Positions 11,597-23,945 of a DNA stretch of 64,000 bases are shown here, piece by piece (position 1 is the first letter of the stretch; the number at the start of each line of letters is the position of its first letter). Under the pieces are notes generated by a model. The model had not been told where the DNA came from. It did no database searches and was given only the letters and a program-made list of their open reading frames with translations. The DNA is from Liolophura sinensis (taxonomy: Eukaryota; Mollusca; Polyplacophora; Chitonida; Chitonidae). Made by a program: the position numbers and the translations under genes. The DNA lies in contig NC_088304.1 of the NCBI RefSeq assembly GCF_032854445.1, positions 15,885,704 to 15,949,703 on the forward strand, written 5' to 3'.

Positions 11597-12096
11597 CTGT
11601 TGCCTTTAGTTTGTGCTAACTCTGCTGAAAGAACACAGAAATTTGATACATATTGCTAATTAATACTATCCAAAATGATCAACAGAAGCGCCCGTACCAA
11701 CCCGCATAATGATTTATTTATTTATTTATTTATTTGGTGTTTCACGCCGTATTCAAGAATATTTCACTTATACGACGGCGGCCAGCATTATGGTTGGTGG
11801 AAACCGGGCACAGCCTGGGGAAAACCCAAGACCATCCGCACGTTGCTGCCAGACCTTCCCACGTACGGCCGGAGAGGAAGCCAGCATGATCTGGACTAGA
11901 ACTCACAATGACCGCATTGGTGAGAGACTCCTGGGTCATTACGCTGCGCTAGCGCGCTAACCAACTGAGCCACGGAGGCCCCTGTTGCATTTAGTTTGTG
12001 CTAACTCTGCTGAAAGAACACAGAATATGATACATACTGCTAATTAATACTATCCAAAATGATCAACAGAAGCTCCCGTACCAACCCGCATAATGA
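11597..12096. repeat. 115-bp direct repeat flanking a SINE
   Basis: 11597-11712 and 11982-12096 are near-identical direct repeats: both run from CTGTTGC(C/A)TTTAGTTTG to CCCGCATAATGA, with about five differences. The SINE at 11712-11981 lies exactly between them, so the repeats behave as an unusually long target-site duplication. Confidence 0.9.
11712..11981 (-). mobile_element. SINE family A, full length
   Basis: Complete minus-orientation copy: AAAT tail at the left, GTACGGCGTGAAACACCAAA-type tail block, body, then the tRNA-like head ending in CCTCCGTGGCTCAGTTGGTT on minus. It lies between the two copies of a 115-bp direct repeat. Confidence 0.92.
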
Positions 12097-12607
12097 TGTT
12101 GTAAAGTTACCGTGGTATCAAGAGAATCGCAGCAGCTGTGAATGAAGCAGGGAGTTGGATATGGTTCAACCTATTCTGCCATATCCGGTGATGGAGATGG
12201 GGCTTGAAGTAAGACGCATGCTGGTGGTTCACGTTTGTGCGATCTCAGCTAAAGCTTTTGTTGTTGTTGTTTTTCTGTTGTTTTAAGTACGAGACTCAAT
12301 AGTCGACATCATATCTCTATGAATAATAATGAATACAAATACCAGGTGCTAAAATGCCAAGTTTAAGGCCATGTTTGTTAAATGTCTACAAATGCGAATA
12401 AAAGTATTTTAACGCTCAGACAGTAGACAAAAATATATCTTATTTCAATAATTTTGAGCTTAAAAGCAGATGTGAATTTTCGACAAATCACTCGTAAATA
12501 TCTGGAAATATATGCAACTACTCACATTTTGATCGCATTTTGTGACAGGAGTCAATGTGTTAAGTTTAAATCTCTGTTTCTTCGGTGTTTATCTATAAAA
12601 CAGTTAC

Positions 12608-12866
12608 TCATTTGGTTAGCGCACTAGCGCAGCGCAATGACCCAGGAGTCTCTCACCAATGCGGTCGCTGTGAGTTCAAGTCCAGCTCATCCTGACTTCC
12701 TCTCCGGCCGCACGTGGAAAGGTCTGCTAGATACCTGCGGATGGTTGTAAGTTTCCCCGGGCTCTGCCCGGTTTCCACCCACCATAATGCTGGCCGCCGT
12801 CGTATAAGTGAAATATTATTGAGTACGGCGTAAAACACCAATCAAATAAATAAATAAATAAATAAA
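12608..12866 (+). mobile_element. SINE family A with 14-bp target-site duplication
   Basis: Lacks the first few bases of the tRNA-like head but otherwise complete to the (AAAT)n tail. The 14-bp word TATAAAACAGTTAC flanks it exactly (12594-12607 and 12867-12880), proving retroposition and fixing both ends. Confidence 0.94.
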
Positions 12867-12880
12867 TATAAAACAGTTAC

Positions 12881-13478
12881 ACACATAGACAATGCATAGA
12901 CAGTAAATATACATGCCTGTCATTTCGTTTTAGCACTGAAGAAGGAATTTGCGAAATGAGTATACAGGGGAGGAAAGAACTATGTCCGGATACCCACAGG
13001 GGTTTTAGGACTTTTTCTCTCAGTATATTAAATCTCAGTTTAATCGTCTGACTGTCAAAGGGTTTCATGTAATATTAATATCAATGCATCATTTGGTTAA
13101 GGTATCGACTGGCTTCAATTCCATGAAGAATTATTCACGAATTTGGTCTAAATAGATGCAGTCACGGAGATGACATATTTTTTGTTTTTGTGTGTGTGTT
13201 GGGGGTGGGGGTGGGGAGGAGGGGGCCTAATATGCCGGAATAGGACCCAGTGAGGAGTGCATCTAGTGTAATTCAGCAGTTTTTACATCAATATGTATCA
13301 GAAACAAATTCGTTCCGTTAAAAAATCCGAATTTTCTTTGAGTTATTTTCACTGGCTGTTAGTCATCTACCACATACTGACAAAATTTGCCTTTCAACAT
13401 ACTGTCTGCGCAGTCCTTTGGATTTGAATTTCAGCACATTTTGATGAGTGGTACTGGAGTCATGTTTCTCAGATGAAG
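12881..13478. other. Intergenic with a G-rich tract
   Basis: No coding signal. The G-rich tract at about 13200-13228 (G5-T-G5-T-G4 and further G runs) fits a four-run G-quadruplex motif on the plus strand. Confidence 0.55.
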
Positions 13479-13560
13479 TTTGATTGGTGTTTTACGCCAA
13501 ACTCAAGAATATTTCACTTATATGATGGCGGCCAGCGTTATGGTGGGTGGAAACCGGGTA
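13479..13560 (-). mobile_element. SINE family A, tail fragment
   Basis: Carries TTTGATTGGTGTTTTACGCC and the following block as far as GGAAACCGGGTA. It abuts a fragment of a different SINE family in the opposite orientation. Confidence 0.82.
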
Positions 13561-13715
13561 GTTATTATACTGGTGTCAGTATAATGTGTCCGGGTGGGAT
13601 GTCATGTCTTGTGCATTCGGCATGATACTTCACAAGAAGACTCCTATATGTATATGTATGCACACCTAATGACTCCTCATCGTCATATGACTGAAAAATT
13701 AATAAGTACGACACT
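13561..13715 (+). mobile_element. SINE family B, core fragment
   Basis: Contains GGTGTCAGTATAATGTGTCC, ATTCGGCATGATACTTCACA, AGAAGACTCC and TCGTCATATGACTG in the same order as the complete family B copy at 33237-33566. The tRNA-like head is missing. Confidence 0.78.
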
Positions 13716-14191
13716 AGGCATTTATATATTCATTCCAACAGAGGAGTACATCATTACCTTCCGGTCACACAGATATACCGCCACTTTTCTCAATTCTAGG
13801 AGGGTATGTCCCAATGCAAAGTTTGCTTTATTGCGGGAACAGGTAGCTGTTCCATCAAATTTGTGTCTGCTCTCTTAATACAGCCACTACAAGAAGTACA
13901 ATCATTCTGCAAAAAATAGTGTTATGCAATCCAGAAAGGTGTCAGCTGTATACGGATTTTAAAAAACTTCCAAAACTCCAAAAGTCTCACTGAAGAACTA
14001 GACGCTCAAATACTGTACCTACCGTAAGAGGACATCTCCACTTGGGATTTCTGCACTATTTATACTACTCCTCACACAGATTTAACTGATAGAAATTCGT
14101 CACTAATTGTTTCGATATTTAATAGATGGTTAAAATTCGTGGGATGTTTCTTTGTTCATCAAGTTAGTTTAATTTTACATTAATAACATTT

Positions 14192-14950
14192 ATGTGCAAT
14201 TCGGGAAACGATATATCAACAGTAAAAGGCATATCCATGGGTACAAATTGTGACCCCCCCCCTTCCTTTCGGCTGAACTATACCTATTCTCGTATGCATA
14301 TGACTATATGCAGGTGCCACTATGGAGTAATCCTCACCAGGCCAAATCCACTACACGACACATTAATAGCCTTTACATGTAGTTTGAAACAATGCTTACA
14401 TTGCAAAGATTTCGCAAAGGATTTAACGGAAACCACAAACTATACAGATAGTACCTATACCTATCTGGACCTATATTTGTTCAAAAGATCAAATGGTTTC
14501 TTGTATTGCAGGCTTCAGGGTAGATTCAATTTTGACATTGTAAGTTATCTTTATGTTTGGACAACAATATACCGAATGGTGATACATATGGCGTGTACAT
14601 ATTTCGCCTTTTAGGTTTTGTTAAATCCTGTGTGTTATGTGACTATTTCAAGCAACGTCACAAGTTATTACTATAAATACTAATGTGTTACGGTTATTCC
14701 ATCAAAGGTTTGGTTTTTTATGTTTCGTGGGTTTTAAAATTTGTATAATTCTCTTGGCACTGCTGATTGTGATGAATTAGAGTGCCACGTTGGATACGTA
14801 GTCACGATCAAAGTCCAAAGGTGTATATTTTGTTTTCGAAAGCTTACATAGTAGCATGGTACACAGTCAGAATACTGATTTCACTCATTTGACTAGAACA
14901 TACGCTGCACCTTTCTAACATCACTGAAAACTGTTGACTATTTGTCTTGG
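14192..14950 (+). pseudogene. Penelope-like reverse transcriptase relic
   Basis: A 140-aa open frame (14192-14614) contains ISMGTNC, a reverse-transcriptase motif, and later TYLDLYLFKRSNGFLYCRLQ followed by FNFDIVSYL. Together these resemble the YLDL...YDKR..FNF..VN.P region of Penelope-like (or closely related) reverse transcriptases. The RT catalytic YxDD is not visible and the frame ends early. The sequence to about 14950 matches the 3' flank of the other relics (TCATTGAAAACTnnTGACnA type). I am confident that it is an RT relic, less so of the clade. Confidence 0.65.
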
Positions 14951-15689
14951 TATGACTCTGTCCTAATTTCGTATTTTATATTTCTTACCTCATTGCTGGT
15001 TGGTGTTAGACGTCGGATTTGGAATAGGCCCTGCAATTGTTGACCTAGAGATGCCTGTTGCATAGTATATGAATATCTGTTTCGATGCAGTGATAGACAA
15101 ACACATTCCTTTACTGGGCGTGAACCCACAAACCCCGATTACGTGTCGAGTATTCTCAGCCAGTACGGAAGAGTGAAGCAATGATTTTAGGTTTCAAGCA
15201 TTTAGATCGTAATTTTTATCGAGAGGTGGTGAATCTAAAATTACATTTGTACTATGTACTACACTTCAATTTTGTTATAATTTAACCTGCTGATTTACGT
15301 AAATTACATCTTTCTACAAAGTGTTATTTTAATGAAAAGAGCTTAGACAGATATTATTAAACATTTATGAATACTCCGCTGCTTGGAATGTCTCCCCAGG
15401 CAGATGCTTTTATAACTGAGACGGATCTTATGAAGAACGCAGTTCACAGTGAATGCATTAGTGTTTACTGATGTATGTCCCTTCTCCAATACTGCTCTCC
15501 GTGACTTACTTTTGCCTTAGAGAGAGAGCACGGACATTTGGAAGGCATGGACATTTCTAAAGATGCACTACGATTAAGGACCACAGAGTTTATGATATTC
15601 ATAAACCATTTGGTAAAGCACTAGTTTCCAGACTGATGTGTTCACATGAGTAGCTATATAAGATCATAGACCGTGGTCATTATTAAAGT

Positions 15690-16495
15690 CGCTAGCAGTC
15701 AGGATGAAAACATTGGGCAGTGGACTGTTGGACAATGTGACTCAAACTATGAAGAAGGGATTGTCGGATTTGTACAACAACAAAATTTTTGGGATGGCCT
15801 ATTCATATTCTCGTATGAATAGAAGTGTACATATAAGCGGAGACTATTAGAAAGGAATCTTCTTCAGGTTCGGTCTTTCTCATCAACTAAACGGTATATT
15901 GGTGATTTGCTGGCTTTAAACAACCCATATACAGAAAATGCTGTCAGAGAACTCATAAGTATTCACCTTAGCCCGATTTACAGGAAACTTAACAATTTCA
16001 ACGTGTACATTGTAAATTCTCCTTACTTGGATAGCAATATACCGAAGGGTCCTGCATATGACGTGTACAAATCTTATCTTGTGAGATTGTGGCATTTGTT
16101 GGATTCTGTCCGTAATGCTTCAATCAACATCACAAGTTATTAGTGCAAAAACTAGGGTTCCACTAGATGGGCGCTCTGCGAGTTTCATAAGTTTTACAAT
16201 GACTATAATTCTCTTATGAGTAAATCATGAAAAATCTCTTGCACTGTGCTTTATAGCTGTGCCGAATTCCGCTTAATCTGGGTTAGCGGTTCTGTCTTGA
16301 TCGTGGCGAACATCATCGCCACGTCAGATATATACATGTAGAACTGGTTTACATGTTTTGATTAACGAGAACTTTGATCAACGACAACTTTCATTAACGA
16401 CAACTTATAAATTAGCATGGTACACGATCTGGATACTTATTCAGTACATCATCATTGAAAACTACTGACGACTTCTCTTGGCATGGATGCCTAGA
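15690..16495 (+). pseudogene. Penelope-like reverse transcriptase relic
   Basis: A second copy of the 14.2-kb element. The frame at 15907-16143 reads LLALNNPYTENAVRELIS, then LDSNIPKGPAYDVYKSYLV, and beyond the stop LREFHKFYNDYNSLMSK can be read from about 16185. This is the characteristic C-terminal part of the same RT family. The frame is broken by stops and there is no endonuclease domain. The 3' flank (CATGGTACACGATCTGGATA to about 16495) is shared with the other copies. Confidence 0.68.
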
Positions 16496-17560
16496 GTGTT
16501 CTACTTTATATACTATTTTAATTCTTTGGCAGTTTGTGTTTTTCTACTTGGCTCTATGCTTATGGACCGGAACGTCTATTTTGGATGACGGCTTGGATAC
16601 ATATATATGTTTTGATGCCTGGATACTCAGAAATGTTTTCATTTATACTATACTTTTTGTGGATGAAACTGGGGTAAACAACCTTTGGAGTATTTCTGGT
16701 GTGGCATTCAGACAAACGAACAGACATGGACGCCAGTGCGAAAGACTTTAACGAATATAAACCTTTGCCACGAATTCCGTCAACCGCTGATAGTGAGCAA
16801 GGCTTCATGAGAAATGGGTGCGGGGTAATCCAGAAAAGCCTGTCCCTTGTAACTCATAAAGATATTTTAAGTGGCTTTCAATAAATGGGAATATAAATAT
16901 GCAATAACTGACTAGCTTACATTGTCAGGTTGCCAGTTACCAAGCCAGAAGAGGTCGCTTCAGACCTGCAGTTTTCCGGCACCAATAGACCTGAGTCTCG
17001 TTATATATATACCCAACAAAAATATCAACGCACGAAGCAATTTTATATTTATATCACGTGTTAACTCAACAATTAGGGTATGTATTCATTATCAATCGTG
17101 GCTTCGATTTTCACCACATTTTCGGGCAATAATCCAGGAGGTACGGCAGCGTGAAAACAGAGTGGCTGGTAATCATAGTCCATGCTATTCGTGATGCTAA
17201 CGGTGGACGCGCCCTGTACTGATGGCTGCGAATGGCGATTATTGACCAATCTGTTTTAACGCTGCCATAACTCCCAGACTATTGCCCAAATGTAAAACTC
17301 TGGTGGAAATTGAAGTCACAAATGATAATGAATACTTAACATAATTGTTGAGCTAACAAACTATTTAATACTGAGAGAAAAATTGCTTTCGTTCGTTTTT
17401 ATTTTTGAAAATATAATTTGAACATCCGTATGTTTGTCGTTAAACACCAAAGGGAGAAACAGTACCTGTTACCAGCAGTCCCTATTATCATTAGTCCTTG
17501 TTATCATTAGTTCCTGTTGACATTAGTCATGTTTTTCACGATGCCTGATATACCATGCCA
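16496..17560. other. Intergenic, no supported gene
   Basis: Short open frames (16455-16751, 16922-17194) show no recognisable motif or splice structure. Nothing else stands out. Confidence 0.4.
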
Positions 17561-17564
17561 CCTT

Positions 17565-17790
17565 ACTTATCCACACATAGATAGTAACACCGACTTACCT
17601 AAACTCTCCACAGACAACGTCGACGAGACCCTTGTAAACAGCCCCAACTTTGTACTTTAGACAGATGCCACGTAGGTGGAAAGAAATTTGCTAATAGCTC
17701 GGCGCATTTTATACATATTGAATGGGCGTGGCTATTTGACTTCACACAAGTATGATTTGTGTGGGTTGGTTTATGCATGATACAACAGCA
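17565..17790. repeat. Dispersed repeat D, copy 1
   Basis: Shares with 19265-19415 the ordered words CTTGTAAACAGCCC, TTTGCTAATAGCTC-like, TTGACTTCACACA-like and TTTGTGTGGGTTG. A minus-strand open frame (17599-18078) runs through it and ends at a GTAAGT donor, but it has no recognisable domain, so I do not call a gene. Confidence 0.6.
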
Positions 17791-18213
17791 AGACACTCGA
17801 CAAACCCTTTTCTGTTTTATAAGCTTTTTTTTCTCTGTTTTCTTACTGATTATAAGCCTTGTTCTGTATATTCTGTGAAGTACACTGCCCACTGAGGATG
17901 TATGTATATCACAGTGTGTGACCACACCGATAACAAGGCAACATGTGATGCCACTTCCGTTGAAATCCCTGTACTGTATTTCGGAATATGCAGGAAAATG
18001 ACGGAAGCTTAGCTGCTCGGATATCCGCTCCGTCTTTTCAACTAAAGCCAATGTCTCAGACTGGAACGGAATTATCACCCTGGGGGAGAACCATTTTAAT
18101 GAACTATTGATCGATAAAAGTTATATAAAGATGTCTGATGGAAACTGAGAACGACACACCTAGGGCAAAAGTTGATACACACAATAATCGCAAGTCCCGA
18201 AAATGACGTTAAA

Positions 18214-18815
18214 ACACCAAAGAATTAAGAAAGGATATAAAGTACAAAAAACCGCATCATGTGAAGTGAAGAATTCAGCAGTTTTCATTGATGCTAGAAA
18301 GGCGCAAGGTATCTTCTAGGCGAATGAGGGAAATCAGTATTCAAATAGTGTACCATGCTACTATACACGGTAAACCAAGTATCTCAATTTCGGTTGGCTT
18401 GCTACTGTTCATACATTCAGCATGACGACTTAATTTAACACGATGGATATACATTCCGTATCCCCGCGTGAAACGGATTTATACATAATCAAGAAGGAGG
18501 ATGTCAGAGGGTCTTGACCCTCTGTCCATATTTACTTACGAGAGAATTATACTCATGGTAAAACTTAGAAACGTAGAGTGAAGGCGTTTGAAGGACTATC
18601 CTTGACACACTACCTTTTACAGGAATAACTTTGGACGTTGATTGAAACCGTTGTATAATACACAGGATCCAACAAATGCTATCAGAAAGGGCCCATTGGT
18701 GTGCTGCTGCAAAAGTAAGGTTAATTTACAGCAATAACATTGAAACTATCACTCTTGTTCTAAAATCTGCCAGAAAGAAAACCGTTTTGGCCTTTGTACA
18801 AGCACTGAGAATGAA
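18214..18815 (-). pseudogene. Penelope-like reverse transcriptase relic
   Basis: 18214-18400 matches the element's 3' flank (GGCGCAAGGTATCTTCTAGG, GAATGAGGGAAATCAG). 18500-18815 matches, in heavily decayed form, the minus-strand RT region best preserved at 35.1-35.6 kb (the CTCTGTCCATATTTACTT block onward). It is broken in all frames. Confidence 0.62.
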
Positions 18816-21294
18816 ACAGGATCAAACCTCATCTTTGATCTATGTGATGTGCTACAGTTACGATTTTCACGTGTCATGTGCCGATGACATAACGCCCCAG
18901 TGAAGCAAACGTGAAAAAAATTGTTTATGCCTTCACTTTGTTCTACGACACTATTCTAATGTGATTGACGCGTGTAGAGTAAATGTTAAATGCAATGTGA
19001 ATTGGCTTCAAATCTGTATGACGTTCCAATACGCCTGATCAGCGTGTTCAGACCAGTGACATGCGAATAAAACATGACTGCATTTTTTATCTGTTCTGCT
19101 TAATCGTGATGCTAGGGTGGTGTGCAGTTTGCTTAGCATTTACGTGATCAGTGAGAATAAGACCCTAACTGAGATAAATTTATTTTACCTGTCAGGTGTG
19201 ACCAGTTACCGAGTTGCCTGATGGACCGTTGCACGTTACCATATTTTATATTATGGTAGGTAATAATGCTGACTCACCCGAGCTAGTCCACAAAACTCTT
19301 GTAAACAGCCCTAGCTTGTCACTTAAGAGGTAGTTGGCAAGAACCTTGCTGACAATTCAGGTAATTTTGTACAGATTGACGTCACACAGATGTGGTTTGT
19401 GTGGGCTGTTTTTAGTAAGTAAAAAGGCCTTTGGCACGGGAGCTCTGACCAGGTCGTAGTACATGAATTTTATATGTTGATTTTGGTATTTCGTTATAAT
19501 CTTAATCTGTGTAACTAATCTCAGAACTGAAGAGAACTTACCTGTGTTCCTGTGCTTCACCCAGGTTCTGTTGGATTTCCTCTAACCCGCTAATATTGGC
19601 CGTCGGCGTACTAGTGAAATATTCTTAAGTACGGCGTAAAAAAAACCCAATGAAATAAATAATTCCGTTAAACTCAAAGGTATTGTTGCAACATCTGTAT
19701 TTGTCAGTTTATTACAGCGGACAAGTACGCCTGAATGTTACAAAGGCAGAAGTTTTAATCATCGAAAATAAGAATCTGCATACATATACACCAACCCGCT
19801 CTTTAGTACAGATGATACTGTGTTTGATACAATACATATATTAAAATATATATGAGGTTATTTTATAATCTCTGTTGTTATAAGCTACACTATACTTAAA
19901 CAATCCGCTGTATTATTGTATCAAACAATCATTCAAAGGTTTATTTTCTTACTCCCTGCGATAACAATTTCGCTAAAAATGGGTTTCATCGCCATGGCTG
20001 TTTCGACATAAAGCCCCCATTACCGTTAATAGATTTTATCTTCGGGACGAAGGTGATGCGCAATGCCTCAGTTACATGTACACAAGCTGTAGACGTTTGT
20101 CTGAAATGACAACAAAACAGTGAGTGTATATTGATCACGTTCTAATCAGGACTGAAAAGCTGAATTAGACTCTATTTTTAACGTACATCGGTGGGAGTCC
20201 TAGGAAGTAAAGAATGAAACCTTTAGATTGCAAAGGATATATTGATTTATAACACAAAAGGTGTACTTAAATGATCAAACAGATTATCTGTTAATTTAAA
20301 CCAGACGGAAATTAGAGCTGTAGATTTGTCTGCTGCTAAAGCTGATAAGTTAACTGGTTCGTATCACTGAAACCATGGCAACATTATCTTTATTATAACA
20401 TATACTGTTGTTCTTTACCTGCGTGTATATTCAAAGTCTTAGCTTCGACCTCGACATTATATAAATTAAAAACGGACCATTCGACAATCAATTACAACCT
20501 GTTTCATAAACAAAACATTTGGTAACAATGAATCCAAATGACGTGCTGGCACATGTTCAGTTAAACCTATAACAGATATAAACCTAAGATTATAGCTTCT
20601 ATTTGCAGGTTTTTTGGCAGCAATAAGCGGTCCACAATATTGGTGCGTGACCATTAATACAGAATTATATAGCTTCGACGAAGACCATTTATCTTCCGCC
20701 AATCTGGTGTACATATCTGTACACCACGTAAAGTAAAGTTCAACACTAACTTGCAAAATGTCAGTTGTTCATCTCGGTCCCTTCTGCCTCCTTCACGGAG
20801 CTTCATCCTATAAGTGAGTTTGTATTTAACCAACTATGAAATGGGCAAATCAATAAATAGAAACAACAACTGTAACTGGCACGGATCTGTTTCAATGTGA
20901 CACCTTTGTAATCCAACCCAGAATAAAGATTAAGTACTCAGCCAGATTAATTATCTATTTTGGCTGACCTTAAATATCACAAAAGACATGCAAGGCTTTA
21001 CGATAAATGCGCGGGAAGTAAACCAAGCTGTTATAATAACCCGACTTGGCGCAAGCCTACAAAGAAATAGCAGCCTGCACGGAGCAAGGTGCATGTTTAT
21101 GGTTGGTGCATTCTAGATCACCATGACAATCAAATCTGAAGAGCCTTCACACTAATCTTAAGGCTTTCCACTTAATTTCCAACTAAGTCCTAGTGTTGGG
21201 GGTGGGGGAGCTGCGGCTATTTAAAGATTTGCATAATCAGATATAATAATAAATAAGGCGTACAGCATAGAGACAAAAACCAGAGGCGTTAGTG
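18816..21294. other. Gene-poor interval with repeat fragments
   Basis: It contains a fragment of the MITE-like repeat (about 19085-19215), dispersed repeat D copy 2 (19265-19415) and a SINE family A tail (19568-19660, with CGGCGTACTAGTGAAATATT then an AAAT-type end). From 19700 to 21290 I see no coding exon or recognisable element. Confidence 0.5.
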
Positions 21295-21770
21295 TTTAAT
21301 TTTAACTGTTCACGATGTAAATGCTTACACAGAAGCAAATTACACCCTGTTAGCACCATAGCTTAAGCACAGTTGAGTAGAATGCGGTGATATTGCTTGT
21401 CACTTATTAGAAGTCATTGGTAAAGAATTGCATTAAATGCCGTGTTGCCATCGCAATTAACATACAATGGCAATAAAACAATGCAAAGACTACCAGCAGA
21501 TCACGGTTTATGCATGAATACAATATAATGAAAGACGCCCTCTTGTCAATTTACCACCAGTCGGGATTTTACGCTAGATGTTCGTGTAAACGCATAAATG
21601 GTAGCAATTTGCACACCGTGGCTTAAGCAGAATTAGGTATATGATTTTATTTCAGTTGAATTCTCTGTACATCAAAAACCTATCATTAAAACGTACAACC
21701 AGCTGCGGGTAATTCTACTCTTCAAAAACTGTAAAATGCCTAACGTATGACTTTGCTAACCACGTCATAC
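21295..21770 (+). repeat. MITE-like dispersed repeat C, two partial copies
   Basis: Two partial copies (about 21295-21500 and 21530-21770) share AGCACCATAGCTTAAGCA or CACCGTGGCTTAAGCAGAAT, CTTGTCAATTTACC and similar words with the fuller copy at 50035-50310. The repeat has no coding capacity and occurs in both orientations across the window. Confidence 0.7.
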
Positions 21771-21944
21771 TAGTTGTAAAATCACGCCCTAATCCGACAT
21801 TCTCTACATTTATTTAACTGGTTTCCAACGCTGCACTCACAGTTCTGCTCTCAGTCTCGCCGCTTTAGCCGAATAAACAAGCGGCGACAGACGGTAATTA
21901 GCATTTAAAAATGCATGTACATGAATCCATCTCTCGCTAGATTT

Positions 21945-22465
21945 ACTGCGGTGGTTTTTCAGGTACCTGATGATATTCCTCGCTCCATTCCAGCTCCGAG
22001 TTGCTTTTGGCCGAGGCATTCAGGTATCAGATAAAGTTTCTTGCTCAAACCAGCTCCGACTTGATTTTGGCCGTGGTATTTCAGGTACCTGGTAAAGTTC
22101 CTTTTTCAAACCAGCTCCGAGTTGATTTTGGCCGTGGTGTTTCAGGTACCTGGTAAAGTTCCTTTTTCAAACCAGCTCCGAGTTGATTTTGGCCGTGGTG
22201 TTTCAGGTACCTGGTAAAGTTTCTTGCTCAAACCAGCTCCGAGTTGATTTTAGCGGTGGTAATTCAAGTACCTGGTGATGTTTCTTGCTCCATTCCAGCT
22301 GCAACTCGATTTTGGCCGCGGTATTTCAGGTATGTGGTGATATTCCTTGCTCCATTCCAGCTCCGAATTGATTTTGATCGTGGTATTTCAGGTATCTGGC
22401 GATATTCCTTACTCCATTCCAGCTCCGCCTTGATTTTGGCCGTGGTATTGCAGGTAGCTGTAAAG
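21945..22465. repeat. 61-bp minisatellite, about 8.5 copies
   Basis: Units begin CAGGTACCTGGTAAAGTTCC and continue CCAGCTCCGAGTTGATTTTG. Unit starts at 21960, 22021, 22082, 22143 and 22204 give a constant 61-bp period. Many units carry the 10-nt perfect palindrome CAGGTACCTG. Central units are almost identical and edge units are diverged. Confidence 0.93.
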
Positions 22466-22662
22466 TTGCGCTGTTTCCGCTGAATTTACCATGGATGGAT
22501 CGGTGCATCCACCTAGTAAAAAATGTACTTCGAAAACAGACAACAGCCATGTGTTGCTGTGCACTTCCACTTCCGTATTCGCTGAGTGAGGCTTTGGGTT
22601 TATTCGATGGAAAATTGCATGTTGTGTAAATGAATACAGAGTCAAACACAAAGCAAATATAG

Positions 22663-22800
<138 letters not shown>

Positions 22801-22835
22801 CATGGTTAGCACGTTCAGCAGGGTTTTATTTTCAA

Positions 22836-22952
22836 GTGCCGTACGTGAGAAGGTCTGTTAGCAACCTGCGGATGGTCGTGGGTTTCCCGTATAAGTGAAA
22901 TATTCTTGAGTACGGCGTAAAACACCAAGCAAAAAAAAAAAAAAAAAAAAAA
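22836..22952 (+). mobile_element. SINE family A fragment with poly(A) end
   Basis: Has GCCGTACGTGAGAAGGTCTG and GTGGTCGTGGGTTTCCC-like body. It then jumps directly to GTATAAGTGAAATATTCTTG, so an internal block of about 50 bp is deleted. It ends in a pure A-run instead of the usual AAAT units. Confidence 0.85.
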
Positions 22953-23860
22953 TTTTCAAGTGCCGTATTAAAAGACTAACCCCATTTCCGTATGGGAAAT
23001 GTTTTTTTTTTTCAAACTCTTAACACACGTACATCTGTACCTCTTAGGTAAGGAAACATTAAGTGGGAATTTAGAATGTCAGTGACACAAATGGAATCCA
23101 TGGATGAAGGCTAATATCAGACAGACAGTTACCTGCAAAATGTCAGCGACATGCGAATCACAGAGTGTTGTCAGTGACACATGAATGTCTGTAACAAATG
23201 AAAATCAGTGTGACTATGGATCTGTGATACTAAGATCTGTGATACAAAGATCTGTGATACAAAAATGTCTTTGACGTAAAATATCAGCGAGGTAGGTCCA
23301 CAAATGCTAGCTACAAGCAAATGCCAGCGCCCCTTTATTTTTTTCACAATATTCCTTGTTGGTCAAGAGAGAGCTCTCTAGCTTCTACTTCCCTTCCATT
23401 AGAAGTATGTGTTGTACTCAGAAATGATGGACATTGTTTGATGCACACATCTTATATGCTTGTGTCACGTTAGTTCCTTTGCAGCCATAAAGATATGAAA
23501 TATAAAAGATATCAGCTATGGCATATCGTGTTTCCCGCCCAACGCAAAAGCGTCAAAAGGTCGTCCTCTGTGATTTTCTCTTATAAAGGGGCTTGGCCAT
23601 TAGTGACATTTGTTCACTTCCTTCCATATACTCTTTAGTTCGACGTTGTCAATCCCAGTATAACAGAGTTGTCAACAATACACTACATCCTACTTTGCCC
23701 CTAAGATCACAGGTCACGAGTCTCTCTGCCGCATAAAGATTCATCGGTGACGAATTTTATAATAGGTCAGTTATTATTTCATCACTAGCGACCGAGCTGG
23801 CCAGGGATGTCATTACACATGATCCATCAGTGCTGCCGGTGTCATCTCGACTTACGCCCA
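22953..23860. other. Intergenic, no supported gene
   Basis: Only short local repeats are visible, notably GATCTGTGATAC repeated three times at about 23219-23262. No coding or RNA gene signal was found. Confidence 0.45.
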
Positions 23861-23945
23861 AGAAGAATGGTTTCAGTTTTGGCATTGTTACTTATCCCTG
23901 CCTAGATAGCAATATACCGAAGAGTGCTTTGTGACGATTTCAATC
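23861..23945 (+). pseudogene. Short Penelope-like RT relic
   Basis: Translates in part to NGFSFGIVTYPCLDSNIPK, matching the FNF..VN.P.LDSNIP.GP motif seen at 15.9 and 35.3 kb. Only about 80 bp can be recognised. Confidence 0.6.

Noticed and set aside
17599-18078. 159-aa minus-strand open frame ending at a GTAAGT
   Set aside because: It runs across a dispersed repeat and unrelated sequence, has no recognisable domain, and its length is not exceptional for this composition.
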